From the NCBI GenBank assembly GCA_021798435.1, contig JAJZGN010000012.1, positions 1 through 20,252 on the forward strand: 20,252 nt of DNA, written 5' to 3'. Shown here piece by piece: positions 1 through 8,613 of this stretch. A program made the translations under genes and the position numbers. The notes under the pieces are model-generated. The model did no database searches and had not been told where the DNA came from. It worked only from the letters and a program-made list of their open reading frames with translations. Numbering within the stretch: position 1 is the first letter of the stretch; each line of letters opens with the position of its first letter. Source of the DNA: a bacterium (lineage in GTDB: Bacteria; Chloroflexota; Dormibacteria; Aeolococcales; Bog-877).

Positions 1-196
1 CGCTCCGGAGGGTCAGGTTCTGGGCGGAAGTGTTGTTTGCCTGCACCGTAAAGATCACAACGGTATCGGGGGTTGCCAGCGCCCCTGCTCCGACCGTGTC
101 CGGTGTCCGAAGTGCGCCGAGTTGGGTGCCGCCGCAGCCGGCCAGCGTCGCCATGAGTGCGCACGAGATCGCCGCTAGCCACCTCCAACTCACCAT
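1..196 (-). CDS. Lipoprotein of unknown function, N-terminal part, cut by the window edge
   Basis: Read on the minus strand from an ATG at 196, the frame stays open to base 1, so only about 65 residues are visible. They start MVSWRWLAAISCALMATLAGCGG: a short positively charged start, a hydrophobic stretch at residues 5-18, and a lipobox LAGC with the cysteine at residue 21. This is a classic type II signal peptide, so the protein should be lipid-anchored on the outer face of the membrane. The mature part begins with a flexible Thr/Ala/Gly-rich stretch and then a strand-like segment (VVIFTVQANN). There are too few residues to name a family. A weak GGTGG lies 4-8 bases before the ATG. The function is unknown. 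I am fairly confident of the signal peptide and less so of the exact start. Confidence 0.6.
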   Translation of the reverse strand, partial: MVSWRWLAAISCALMATLAGCGGTQLGALRTPDTVGAGALATPDTVVIFTVQANNTSAQNLTLRS

Positions 197-218
197 CTGG
201 CCACCGCCAAGGCCAGGC

Positions 219-236
219 CGAGCGCGGGCGCGCTCG
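219..236. repeat. Perfect GC-rich inverted repeat upstream of the lipoprotein gene
   Basis: CGAGCGCG and CGCGCTCG are separated by two bases, giving 8-bp arms. The repeat lies 23 bases upstream of the lipoprotein start and 213 bases downstream of the toxin stop. It could be an operator for the lipoprotein gene or part of a terminator for the toxin-antitoxin pair, but no T-run follows it on either strand. A TATACG stretch on the minus strand at 240-235 overlaps it and could be a -10 box. No -35 box is evident. Confidence 0.4.
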
Positions 237-448
237 TATAGAACCGGGGGCTCGTGGCGGGGGGCGCAGGGACCGAATGTAGTTCTGAGCCGATCCAGCT
301 GCTGGGGCCGGAAGGGCCGCGAATCCCTGGGAGCGACCCACTCTGGCCAGGCTCTGCGGTTTTCCTGACCCAGGCACTAAAGCCGCCTCTTATCGAGACG
401 GCGACTTCGTCCGGCCACCGTGGGGCCGTCGCTTGGCAGCTCCGGAGA

Positions 449-718
449 TCAAGGCAGGGTGGTGAGGGCAAGTTCGAGGTCGCGACGGTTGACAATGCGG
501 TCGATCATGACACCAGGAGGGGCCGAGAGGTAGAGCATCCGCCAGTCGCCCACCCTCAGTCGGGACCATCCATGATGAGCAGCTGGGGCCCTGATATCGG
601 CACTGGGATGCTCGTCGGCCAGGGCGCGCAATCCCTCGAGTAGCCCGAGCCGCTGCCCGTCAGGGACGAGATTGAGGTCGCCTTCCCCCCTGGCGGTGAG
701 GGTCACCGTCCTCGGCAA
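449..718 (-). CDS. RelE/ParE-family toxin of a type II toxin-antitoxin pair
   Basis: This 89-residue protein has the compact RelE/ParE fold signature. An N-terminal strand (VTLTARGEGDL) and a helix (GLLEGLRALADEH) are followed by the diagnostic C-terminal block WSRLRVGDWRMLYL and the final IVNRRDLELAL. The RLRVGDWR segment is the strand-turn-strand that carries the basic residues of this family. In relatives such toxins are ribosome-dependent mRNA endonucleases or gyrase poisons; the sequence alone does not say which. The start is a TTG three bases after the antitoxin stop, with GAGG about 8 bases upstream, so the two are translated together. Antitoxin-first order is the usual arrangement. 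Length and motifs look intact. Confidence 0.8.
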   Translation of the reverse strand: MPRTVTLTARGEGDLNLVPDGQRLGLLEGLRALADEHPSADIRAPAAHHGWSRLRVGDWRMLYLSAPPGVMIDRIVNRRDLELALTTLP

Positions 719-721
719 GGC

Positions 722-1033
722 TCACGCCTCGGAGTCGAGCTCGGCAACCACCTCGTCCATCAGCCGGCCCCTCTGGCCCGTGGCCACTTCGGCTTCGGCC
801 AGGCTCATCGAACGGACGTACTCCGGGGCATGGGCGAGAATGTGATCTAGCAACTCGTCTTCGTCGACCGCGATCAGGGCGGCGACGGGATGCTCCCGCC
901 GCGTTACCAGGGTCGGCCGGCCAGTCCGAGCCACTAGCTCGACGACGGCGCTGGTGTTGTTAGCCAGGTCACGGATCCCAATCGTTGCCACTAGCTCAGC
1001 CCCATCCGTGAGGTACCGGCTGACGTAGGACAT
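722..1033 (-). CDS. Phd/YefM-family antitoxin
   Basis: The segment VATIGIRDLANNTSAVVELV, followed by GRPTLVTRREHPVAALIAVDE, is the N-terminal DNA-binding and dimerisation fold of Phd/YefM antitoxins. The acidic tail (SLAEAEVATGQRGRLMDEVVAELDSEA) is the part that would bind and neutralise the toxin encoded just downstream. Family members also repress their own operon. The start is uncertain. I use the ATG at 1033 (about 103 residues). A GTG at 991 would start right at the conserved block (89 residues, the usual family length), and a TTG at 1096 is also open. None has a strong ribosome binding site. The gene follows pyrD by 136 bases on the same strand. Confidence 0.8.
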   Translation of the reverse strand: MSYVSRYLTDGAELVATIGIRDLANNTSAVVELVARTGRPTLVTRREHPVAALIAVDEDELLDHILAHAPEYVRSMSLAEAEVATGQRGRLMDEVVAELDSEA

Positions 1034-1169
1034 GAGCCAGCGACGGTTAGCGGCGCGCACGGTCCGGAGGCGGATGGTGGCGACTTCATCGGCCAACCTG
1101 AGACGCCCGTCGACGGGGCCTTGGGTCCCAGGAAACTAGAGGTTGCGCAGGTGCCCCAGCCGGCCAGCG

Positions 1170-2027
1170 TCAGGCAGCTCCCCCGTCCTGCCGAAGCTCG
1201 GCCGCACAGGAGGCCGCTAGCCCCGGGAGGTAGAAGTTTGCGGTCCCGATCTGGATCGCCCGGGCGCCCAGCTCGAGGAAGTCGCGGGCGTCATCGGTGC
1301 TGGCGATGCCCCCGATCCCGATCACGGGGATCGTGAGGGCGGCCACCAGCCTGGCCACCGCGGCCATCGCCAGTGGCTTGATGGCAGGCCCGCTGAGACC
1401 CGCCGTCCCGGTCCCCGGGAGGACCGGCTTCCCCCGGGCGCGAGACCACTTCATGCCGAGGTAGGTGTTCACCGCCGAGACCGCATCCGCCCCGCCGTCC
1501 TGGACAGCCCGTCCAATCTCGGCGATGTCGGTGACGTTGGGCGTCAGCTTCACGATCACCGCCTTTTCGGTGACCGCCCGGACGGCCCTGGTGCAGGCGG
1601 CCGCGGCGCGGGGGTCCACCCCCAGGTCGAGCCCGTGGGCGATGTTGGGGCAGGAGATGTTGAGCTCTATCCCCGCAACCTCGGGCACCCGGTCCAGCCG
1701 CCGGCACACGCGCACGTAGTCTTCGATCGTGGATCCGGCCACGTTGACGATCACCTTGGCGGCCCACCCCCGCCAGCGCGGCGCGTACTCGGTGGCCACC
1801 ACCTCGACTCCGGGGTTCTGCAGCCCGATCGAGTTGAGCATCCCCGCCGGGACCTCGGCGATCCGGGGAGGCGCGTTGCCCGGGCGCGGCTCAATTGTCG
1901 TGCCCTTGGTGAAGATGGCTCCCAGCCCGGCGAGGTTGCCCATGCGCTCCGCTTCGAAGCCGTAGCCGAAGGTGCCGGAGGCCGCACCCACCGGGCTCTC
2001 GAGCGTGAGGCCCCGGCCGATCACCAC
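1170..2027 (-). CDS. pyrD: Dihydroorotate dehydrogenase, class 1B catalytic subunit
   Basis: The enzyme oxidises dihydroorotate to orotate in the cytosol, using FMN and passing electrons to NAD+ through PyrK. The TIM-barrel signatures are in order: SPVGAASGTFGYG near the N-terminus, FTKGTTIEPRPGN (FMN/substrate lysine), GMLNSIGLQNPG, then ELNISCPN with the active-site base Cys126. The cysteine marks class 1, whereas class 2 enzymes use serine. VIVKLTPNV, VSAVNTY, GIGGIASTDDA and ARAIQIGTANF follow. The start is taken at a GTG at 2027 with GGGGG seven bases upstream. A TTG at 2051 overlapping the pyrK stop is also possible. At 285 residues it is slightly short: the usual last helix after AELRQDG is missing, which may be natural. 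It is the last pyr gene in the window. Confidence 0.93.
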   Translation of the reverse strand: MVIGRGLTLESPVGAASGTFGYGFEAERMGNLAGLGAIFTKGTTIEPRPGNAPPRIAEVPAGMLNSIGLQNPGVEVVATEYAPRWRGWAAKVIVNVAGSTIEDYVRVCRRLDRVPEVAGIELNISCPNIAHGLDLGVDPRAAAACTRAVRAVTEKAVIVKLTPNVTDIAEIGRAVQDGGADAVSAVNTYLGMKWSRARGKPVLPGTGTAGLSGPAIKPLAMAAVARLVAALTIPVIGIGGIASTDDARDFLELGARAIQIGTANFYLPGLAASCAAELRQDGGAA

Positions 2028-2043
2028 CTCGCCACCCCCAGCC

Positions 2044-2892
2044 CTACTCAAGATGGGCGGGCTGCCGCCGCAGCGCCTCCCAGTCGACCTGGTCCGCCCC
2101 CAGGACCGGCCCCTGGCGGCAGCAGAGCCCGGGCACAGGAGCCCCCCGGAAGCGAAGGGGGATGGAGCAACCGAGGCAGGTTCCGAAGCCGCACCCCATG
2201 GGGGCCTCGATCGAGACCTCGACCAGCGCCTCCGGCCGAAGCCGGGCCGCCATCTCGGACACCGCCTGGAGCATTGGGTTGGGGCCACAGGCGTAGACCC
2301 GGTCCACCCCGCCCAGCAGCTCGGGGAGGGCGTCCGTGACCAGGCCTCGGCGCCCCGAGCTGCCGTCATCGGTGACCTGCACCGACCCGGCCAGCCCTCC
2401 GGGCATGCGGCGCAGGGGGAACAGCTGGTCGGAGCCCGCGGCCCCGTTGAGCCAGTGAACACGCTCCCCCCGGGCCAGCAGCTGGGTGGCGAGGTGGGGG
2501 AAGGGCGCCGCCCCCACCCCCCCCGCGACCAGGAGAGACGACGCTCGGGTCTCCGGCAGGGAGAACCCCCTCCCGAGCGGACCCAGCAACCTCACCGTGG
2601 ATCCTGGGGTGAGATGCGCCAGCCGGCGGGTCCCCTCGCCGTAGACCCGCAGGTAGAACGAGACCGTGCCCCGGCCCGGATCCAGGTCACAGAAGGAAAA
2701 CGGCCGGCGCAGGAGCGGTCCCGGCTCCACCTGGAGCTGGGCGAACTCTCCCGGAAGGGCAGCCCGGGACGCCGTCGCCGCCTCCAGGGTAAGCAGGTGG
2801 AGGTTCGGTCCCAGCTCGTCCACGCCAATACAGGTCGCGGCCTCGTCGCGCGCCCGGCTGAGGTCGCTCTCCGGGAGCTGGAACGGGCTCAA
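2044..2892 (-). CDS. pyrK: Dihydroorotate dehydrogenase electron-transfer subunit
   Basis: This is the FAD and [2Fe-2S] partner of class 1B PyrD, which lets the pair reduce NAD+. It is a ferredoxin-reductase-like protein: a beta-barrel with the FAD motif LLRRPFSF and GEGTRRLA, a nucleotide-binding half with VAGGVGAAPF and VYACGPNPML, and a C-terminal cluster site MGCGFGTCLGC followed by a fourth cysteine in GLCCRQGP. All four ligands expected for the cluster are present. The preferred start is a TTG at 2892 whose last bases overlap the carAB stop (TTGA), giving 282 residues. No clear Shine-Dalgarno precedes it, so it probably depends on translational coupling. An ATG further upstream would read through the end of carAB and is unlikely. 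Confidence 0.93.
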   Translation of the reverse strand: MSPFQLPESDLSRARDEAATCIGVDELGPNLHLLTLEAATASRAALPGEFAQLQVEPGPLLRRPFSFCDLDPGRGTVSFYLRVYGEGTRRLAHLTPGSTVRLLGPLGRGFSLPETRASSLLVAGGVGAAPFPHLATQLLARGERVHWLNGAAGSDQLFPLRRMPGGLAGSVQVTDDGSSGRRGLVTDALPELLGGVDRVYACGPNPMLQAVSEMAARLRPEALVEVSIEAPMGCGFGTCLGCSIPLRFRGAPVPGLCCRQGPVLGADQVDWEALRRQPAHLE

Positions 2893-5800
2893 CTTGCGGG
2901 GGACGCAACCCGGCGGCCGCGGTGCTCGGTGATGGTGGCGGAGCGGCCGGGCAGCCCCGCCTGCCAAACCTCCAGAGCCTGGACCAGTGCCGCCGCGGTG
3001 TCCAGGGAGGTGAGGCAGGGGATGCCCCTCTGGACAGCCGCCTGGCGGATCCGGAAGCCGTCCCTTACCGGCCTTCCCCCGGCCTCCTCGCCCTCCATCT
3101 CGTCGGTGGCGACACGGGAGATGGTGTTGATGACCAGCTGAACCTGGCCGCCCACAGTGATGTCGACGACATCAGGCCGGCCCCGGTGGAGCTTGGCGAC
3201 CTCGCGAACCGACACCCCGGCGGCTCGTAGCGCCGCCGCCGTGCCCGGAGTGGCGTAGAGGCGGAAGCCCAGCTCCGCCAGCCGGGCGGCCACCGCGAGC
3301 CCCTCGGGCTTGTCCTGGTCGGCGATGCTGACCAGCGCCCCCCCGGAGCGCGGCACCGAGCCGAGGGCGGCCAGGAAGGCCTTGCCCAGCGCCGCGGGCA
3401 GATCGCGGTCGACCCCGATCACCTCGCCGGTGGAGCTCATCTCCGGGCCCAGGACCGTGTCCACCAGGTCCAGCTTGCGCGAGGAGAAGACCGGGGCCTT
3501 CACCGCCACCAGCGGCGGCACCGGGGAGAGTCCCGGGGTCCGGCCCTGCTCCGCCAGCGACTCTCCCAGCATCGCCCGCACCGCGGTCTCCACCATCGGG
3601 ACCCCGGTGACCTTGCTGAGGAAGGGGACGGTCCGGCTGGAGCGGGGGTTGACCTCGATGACCAGGATCCGGCCCCGGTGGATCACGTACTGGACGTTGA
3701 TCAGCCCCAGGGTTCCGGTGGCCAGCGCCAGCCGGGAGGTGGTCTGCACCAGCTCTGCGACCAGCTCCGGGCCCAGCCTCTGGGGCGGATACACCGCCAT
3801 CGAGTCGCCGGAGTGGACCCCGGCGCGCTCCACATGCTCCATGACCCCGGGGACCAGGACGGCCGCGCCATCGCAGATGGCGTCCACCTCGACCTCCAGC
3901 CCGAGGAGGTACTTGTCGATGAGGACCTCTTCCCCGCCCGAGGCCCGCAGGGCCTCTTTGAGGTAGCGGCGCAGGTCCTCCTCGCTGTGGGTGACGTCCA
4001 TCGCCCGGCCCCCCAGGACGTAGGAGGGTCGGACCAGGACCGGGTAGCCCACCCGGGCGGCGATCCGGGCGGCCTCGTCCGGGTCGGTGGTCGAACCCCC
4101 CGCGGGCCGGGCGATTCCCAGCTCCCCGAGGAGGGCGTCGAAGAGGCCACGGTCCTCCGCCACCTGGATCGAGCGCCCCGGGGACCCGAGGAGGGGGATG
4201 CCCTCGCGTTCCAGGCGGGGGGCGAGGTTGACCGCGGTCTGTCCCCCGAACTGGACCACCACCCCCCGGGGGCGCTCCACCCGGCAGACGTCGAGAACCG
4301 ACTCCAGGTCCAGGGGCTCGAAGTAAAGGCGAGTGCTGCAGTCGTAGTCGGTGGAGACGGTCTCGGGGTTGCTGTTGACCATCACCGCTTCCAGCCCTTC
4401 GCGGCGGAAGGCGGAGGCGGCCTGCACCGAGCAGTAGTCGAACTCGATCCCCTGCCCGATGCGGATCGGCCCCGACCCCAGGACCACGGCGGCTCCGGGG
4501 TTGGCCCGGTTCTCGTCCTCCAGCTCGTAGCTGGAATAGAAGTAGGGCGTGGTCGCGGCGAACTCGGCAGCGCAGGTGTCCACGCACTTGAAGGCGGCTC
4601 GGACCCCCATGCGCTCCCTGATCTCCCGCACCTCAGCGGCCGACCGCCCCACCAGCTCGCCGATCCGCCGGTCGGAGATGCCGGCCCGCTTGGCGGAGCG
4701 CAGCAGCCTTGGATCCCGGTCGACCGGACCCCGGGCGAGCTCACCCTCTAGCTCGGCGAGCCGGGCCAGCTGGTGGGTGAACCAGCGGGGGTATCCGGTC
4801 CGGCGGGCGATGCTGTCCGGCTGCTGGCCGAGGGCCAGCGCCGCCACCACCGCGGGGAGACGGAGATCGGTCGCGGTCTCGAGCCTCTCCACCGCCCGCA
4901 GCACATCCTGGGGGTCGACCGGCCCCTGCTCCAGGGAGCGCAGCGCCTTGGAGACCGCGCTCAGGAAGTTGCGCCCTATGGCCATCGCCTCGCCCGTGGA
5001 CTTCATCTGGGTCCCCAGCCGGCGGTCCCCGTGGGGGAACTTGTCAAAGGGCCAGCGCGGGATCTTGACCACGCAGTAGTCGAGGCTGGGCTCGAAGGCG
5101 GCGGAGGTCTTGCCGGTGACCTGGTTGCGGATGTCCTTGAGCTGGCGCCCCAGCGCCACCTTGGCCGCCACCCGGGCGATCGGGTAGCCGGTCGCCTTGG
5201 AGGCCAGCGCGGAGGAGCGGCTCACCCGGGGGTTGACCTCGATGACGAAGTAGGCCGGCGAGTCGGGTGCCAGGGCGAACTGGACGTTGCAGCCCCCTTC
5301 GATCCCCAGCGCCGAGATGATCCGGAGGGCGGCGGAGCGAAGCTGCTGATGCTCCTTGTCGGTGAGGGTCTGACTCGGGGCCACGACCACCGAGTCCCCG
5401 GTGTGGACCCCCATGGGGTCGAGGTTCTCCATGTTGCAGACGCAGATGCAGGTGCCGGCTCGGTCCCGCATCACCTCGTATTCCAGCTCCCGCCAGCCCA
5501 GGAGGGCCTGCTCGATCAGGACCTGGGTTATCGGGCTGGCCCGAAGACCCCGGCCGACCACCTCCTCGAGCTCCTCCCAGGTGGTGGCGATCCCTCCTCC
5601 GGTTCCTCCGAGGGTGAAGGCCGGCCGCACCACCAGGGGGAGGCCCACCTCAGCGGCGAACTCTCTCGCCTGCTCCCAGCCGTTGACGGTGCGCGAGGGG
5701 GGCACCGGTTCGCCCAGAGCCACCATGCGCTGCTTGAACCGCTCCCGGTCCTCGGCGTCCCGGATCGCCTCCAGGGGAGTGCCCAGGACCTCCACTCCGT

Positions 5801-7301
5801 ACCGGTCCAGCACCCCCTGGTCGGCGAGCTGGACGGCGAGGTTGAGGGCCGTCTGGCCGCCGAGGCCGGCCAGGAGACCCTGGGGCCGCTCCCGCTCGAT
5901 GATCGCGGCCACGGATTCCACCGTGAGGGGCTCGAGGTACACCCGGTCGGCGGTGTCCTCGTCGGTCATGATGGTGGCGGGGTTGCTGTTTACCAGCACC
6001 ACCTCCACCCCCTCCTCCCGCAGCGACCTGCAGGCCTGGGTGCCGGCGTAGTCGAACTCCGCCGCTTGACCGATCACGATCGGCCCGCTCCCCAGGACCA
6101 GGACCCGGCGCACCTCTGGGACGGGCACCGGCTCCGGTCCCCTTGCGGTGCGCTCTCCCCCCCGGCAGAGGCTCAGGAACTCGTCGAAGAGCTGCTGGCG
6201 GTCCTGGGGCCCCGGACTGCCCTCGGGGTGGTACTGGACCGAGATGACCGGGAGTTCCCGGTGGCGCAGCCCCTCCACCGACCCGTCGTTGAGGTTGCGC
6301 TCGGAGACGATCCACCCGGACCCCTCGGGGATGGAGGCCTCGTCCACCTGGAACTCGTGGTTCTGGGGGGTGACGAAGACCCTCCCGCTGACCAGGTCCT
6401 GCACCGGGTGATTGCCCCCGTGGTGGCCGAAGGGCAGGCGGCTGGTGGTGGCCCCGATCGCCCGGCCCACCAGCTGGTGCCCCAGGCAGATGGCCAGCAC
6501 CGGGTAGCGCTCGATGGCGAAGCGGGTGAGCTCCGTTTCCGGGCCGAGGTTGGCCGGGTCCCCGGGGCCGTTGGTGATCACCACGCCCTGGGGAGCGAGC
6601 CGCTCCAGCTCCTCGCAGCTGGTGGAGTGGGGGAGGACCTCCACCTCCGCTCCGCGGCTCACCAGAGAGCGCAGGGTGTTGAGTTTGACCCCGAGGTCGA
6701 TCACCGCCACCCGCACTCCGGCCGGTTCGCCTGGTCGCCCCGCGCCCCGCCGCAGCGCCGGGTGCAGGGGCTCGGTGGCGGTGTACGCCGTTGGGGTGGA
6801 GACCTCGGCGACCAGCTCCTGCTCGCTCACCGACGGCGACCGCTCGGCCCTCCGCACCAGCTCCCCCAGGGGGAGGGAGCCGAGGTCGGCGAGAACTCCG
6901 CGCAGGGTCCCGTGATCGCGGAGGTGCCGGGTCAGGGCCCGGGTGTCCACCCCCTGGAGCCCTGGCACGCCCTGGCGCTCCAGCCATCCCGCCAGCGTCT
7001 CCTCCGCCTGCCAGTGGGGGGCGGTCGGGCTGGCCTCCGCGACCACCACCCCGCGAGCCCAGGCCCGGCCCGACTCCATGTCGACCCTGGCGGTGCCCAC
7101 GTTGCCGATCAGCGGCTGGGTGAAAACCACCACCTGGCCGGCGTATGAGGGGTCCGTCAGGACCTCCTGGTAGCCGGTCATGCAGGTGTTGAAGACCACC
7201 TCTCCGAGGAACGGTCCCCCCTCGTCCGGGCGCCAGAGCCACTCGCCCTCGAAGTGGGCACCGGACTCCAGCACCAGGACGCCGCGTTGGGGCTCAGGCA
7301 A
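2889..7301 (-). CDS. carAB: Carbamoyl-phosphate synthase, glutaminase and synthetase subunits fused in one frame
   Basis: The enzyme makes carbamoyl phosphate from glutamine, bicarbonate and 2 ATP. Residues 1-375 are a full CarA: an N-terminal domain with GEVVFNTCMTGYQEVLTDPSY, then a class I glutaminase with nucleophile Cys272 in ICLGHQL and the His358/Glu360 pair in YHPEG. After about 15 linker residues (RTARGPEPVPVPEV), a full CarB runs from about 392 to 1470: VLGSGPIVIGQAAEFDYAG, first ATP-grasp half, oligomerisation region, second half (VLGSGPIRIGQGIEFDYCS), and a C-terminal MGS-like regulatory domain. The total of 1470 matches the sum of separate E. coli subunits (about 1455). The start is a TTG at 7301 overlapping the pyrC stop, with GGGAGG six bases upstream. 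No stop codon separates the halves. A GTG at 6128 preceded by AAGGGG could be an internal start for a separate CarB. Confidence 0.95.
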   Translation of the reverse strand: MPEPQRGVLVLESGAHFEGEWLWRPDEGGPFLGEVVFNTCMTGYQEVLTDPSYAGQVVVFTQPLIGNVGTARVDMESGRAWARGVVVAEASPTAPHWQAEETLAGWLERQGVPGLQGVDTRALTRHLRDHGTLRGVLADLGSLPLGELVRRAERSPSVSEQELVAEVSTPTAYTATEPLHPALRRGAGRPGEPAGVRVAVIDLGVKLNTLRSLVSRGAEVEVLPHSTSCEELERLAPQGVVITNGPGDPANLGPETELTRFAIERYPVLAICLGHQLVGRAIGATTSRLPFGHHGGNHPVQDLVSGRVFVTPQNHEFQVDEASIPEGSGWIVSERNLNDGSVEGLRHRELPVISVQYHPEGSPGPQDRQQLFDEFLSLCRGGERTARGPEPVPVPEVRRVLVLGSGPIVIGQAAEFDYAGTQACRSLREEGVEVVLVNSNPATIMTDEDTADRVYLEPLTVESVAAIIERERPQGLLAGLGGQTALNLAVQLADQGVLDRYGVEVLGTPLEAIRDAEDRERFKQRMVALGEPVPPSRTVNGWEQAREFAAEVGLPLVVRPAFTLGGTGGGIATTWEELEEVVGRGLRASPITQVLIEQALLGWRELEYEVMRDRAGTCICVCNMENLDPMGVHTGDSVVVAPSQTLTDKEHQQLRSAALRIISALGIEGGCNVQFALAPDSPAYFVIEVNPRVSRSSALASKATGYPIARVAAKVALGRQLKDIRNQVTGKTSAAFEPSLDYCVVKIPRWPFDKFPHGDRRLGTQMKSTGEAMAIGRNFLSAVSKALRSLEQGPVDPQDVLRAVERLETATDLRLPAVVAALALGQQPDSIARRTGYPRWFTHQLARLAELEGELARGPVDRDPRLLRSAKRAGISDRRIGELVGRSAAEVREIRERMGVRAAFKCVDTCAAEFAATTPYFYSSYELEDENRANPGAAVVLGSGPIRIGQGIEFDYCSVQAASAFRREGLEAVMVNSNPETVSTDYDCSTRLYFEPLDLESVLDVCRVERPRGVVVQFGGQTAVNLAPRLEREGIPLLGSPGRSIQVAEDRGLFDALLGELGIARPAGGSTTDPDEAARIAARVGYPVLVRPSYVLGGRAMDVTHSEEDLRRYLKEALRASGGEEVLIDKYLLGLEVEVDAICDGAAVLVPGVMEHVERAGVHSGDSMAVYPPQRLGPELVAELVQTTSRLALATGTLGLINVQYVIHRGRILVIEVNPRSSRTVPFLSKVTGVPMVETAVRAMLGESLAEQGRTPGLSPVPPLVAVKAPVFSSRKLDLVDTVLGPEMSSTGEVIGVDRDLPAALGKAFLAALGSVPRSGGALVSIADQDKPEGLAVAARLAELGFRLYATPGTAAALRAAGVSVREVAKLHRGRPDVVDITVGGQVQLVINTISRVATDEMEGEEAGGRPVRDGFRIRQAAVQRGIPCLTSLDTAAALVQALEVWQAGLPGRSATITEHRGRRVASPAS

Positions 7302-8613
7302 GTTCGACCTCCCAGCCCAGCTCCCGGCGGAGGAAGGCGACCCTGCCCCTCGAGAAGGTGGCGAGGACCAACCCTTTGAGGGGCTGCTCCCAGAAGGGGC
7401 TGTTGGTTCCCAGCGAGAGCCAGGAGCCCGGCTCGGGGCGCCAGACGCCCTCTGGGTCGAAGACTGTGAGATGGGCGGGCTGCCCCTCCCGCACCGCGGG
7501 CTCGGGCAGGCTGACCGACAGGGGCCCGAGGACCGCCAGCGGGCGGGCGGTGAGGGCCCCCACCACCCGCTCCAGAAGCGGCCCGCCGCGCGGGTCCGAG
7601 AGGGCAGCGGACAGCTGGGCCTGGACCCCGCTGAAGCCCGGGGAACGTCGCTGGAGCGGATCGGAGGGCGACTCGTGGGGGGCGTGATCACTGGCCAGGG
7701 CGTCGATGGTCCCGTCCGCGAGCCCCTCCCACAGCGCCGAGCGGTCCTCCTCGCCACGGAGGGGTGGGTTGCAGGCGAGCTCCCGGTCGCGGGCTTCGGG
7801 GTCGGTGAGCGGCCCCTCCAGGACCAGGTGGTGCGCGGTCACCTCGGACGTCACCGCCAGTCCCTCCCGCTTGGCCCCCCGGACCAGTTCCACCGCCCCA
7901 CGGGTGGACAGGTGCTGGAGGTGGAGGCGGCCCTGGCCCGAGCTGCGGAGCGCATCGAGGGCGGAGCGGACCGCGCTGACCTCCGCCTCTCGGGGGCGCA
8001 GGAGCCAGGAGGTGGGGTCATCCCCGCCCCACGGATTGGCGGCCGCCAGCACCTCCTCGTCCTCGGGGTGGATCGCCACCAGCCGGCCGGCCTCACCCGC
8101 CTCCTCCAGCGCCTGGCGCAGCAGCTCCGGGCCCAAGGCATTGCGCCCGTCGTCGGAAAACCCCGCGGCCCCGGAAGCCGCCAGCTCCTTGAGGGGTGCC
8201 AGCCGCTGACCGGCCAGCTGCTCGGATACGGCTGCGAACTGGAGCACTGGAACCCGCTCCCAGGAGCGGTTCTTGGCCAGGCACTCGCGAAGACGCGCCA
8301 CGTTGTCCACAGCGGGACGGAGGTTAGCCATGGCACAGACGGCGCCGAAGCCCCCGGCGGCGGCGGCGGCGGTGGCGGTGGCGATCCGCTCCTTCCACGG
8401 CTGGCCAGGCTCGCGGAGATGGGTGTGCAGGTCGAGGAAGGCGGGGGCCACGACGCAGCCCTCGCGCTCCACCACCACCGTTCCGGCGCGGGCAGCGATG
8501 CCGCTGCCCATCTCCTCGACCCGGCCATCCTGGAGAAGCAGGTCCACTTCGTCCAGCGCCGAGCCCTCCGCCGGGCGCATGAGCCGAACCGAGCGCAGCA
8601 GGAGGGCCTTCAT
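7294..8613 (-). CDS. pyrC: Dihydroorotase
   Basis: The protein cyclises carbamoyl aspartate to dihydroorotate. It is an amidohydrolase of the type I dihydroorotase group at 439 residues. It has the metal-binding DLHTHLREPG (His63, His65), GFSDDGRN (Asp154/155), His182 in IHPEDEE, His234 in HLQHLSTRGA, and the catalytic Asp309 in LASDHAPHE. NPPLRGEEDR and the small C-terminal beta domain (LTVFDPEGVW) are also present. The ATG overlaps the pyrR stop (ATGA), with GGGAGGAG just upstream. The second metal-region motif reads MANLRP where MPNTxP is usual. A run of alanines near residue 80-86 is encoded by a GCC/ACC-rich repeat. All expected catalytic residues are visible, so it should be active rather than a PyrB-scaffolding pseudo-dihydroorotase. 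Confidence 0.95.
   Translation of the reverse strand: MKALLLRSVRLMRPAEGSALDEVDLLLQDGRVEEMGSGIAARAGTVVVEREGCVVAPAFLDLHTHLREPGQPWKERIATATAAAAAGGFGAVCAMANLRPAVDNVARLRECLAKNRSWERVPVLQFAAVSEQLAGQRLAPLKELAASGAAGFSDDGRNALGPELLRQALEEAGEAGRLVAIHPEDEEVLAAANPWGGDDPTSWLLRPREAEVSAVRSALDALRSSGQGRLHLQHLSTRGAVELVRGAKREGLAVTSEVTAHHLVLEGPLTDPEARDRELACNPPLRGEEDRSALWEGLADGTIDALASDHAPHESPSDPLQRRSPGFSGVQAQLSAALSDPRGGPLLERVVGALTARPLAVLGPLSVSLPEPAVREGQPAHLTVFDPEGVWRPEPGSWLSLGTNSPFWEQPLKGLVLATFSRGRVAFLRRELGWEVELA

Noticed and set aside
1635..3141. Long plus-strand frames opposite pyrD and pyrK
   Set aside because: Arg/Pro-rich composition without motifs; the opposite strand encodes well-supported proteins.
4773..7148. 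A 791-codon open frame on the plus strand opposite carAB
   Set aside because: It is antisense to a clearly conserved enzyme and its translation is Gly/His/Arg-rich and motif-free, an artefact of GC-rich codon use.
7302..7757. N-terminal extension of the carAB frame by 152 codons
   Set aside because: It lies wholly inside pyrC in another frame, is Ser/Arg/Pro-rich, and the TTG at 7301 has a well-placed GGGAGG and fits the normal CarA start.
8355..8380. GCC/ACC-like triplet repeat within pyrC
   Set aside because: It encodes an alanine-rich helix that is common at this place in dihydroorotases; ordinary GC-rich codon use explains it.
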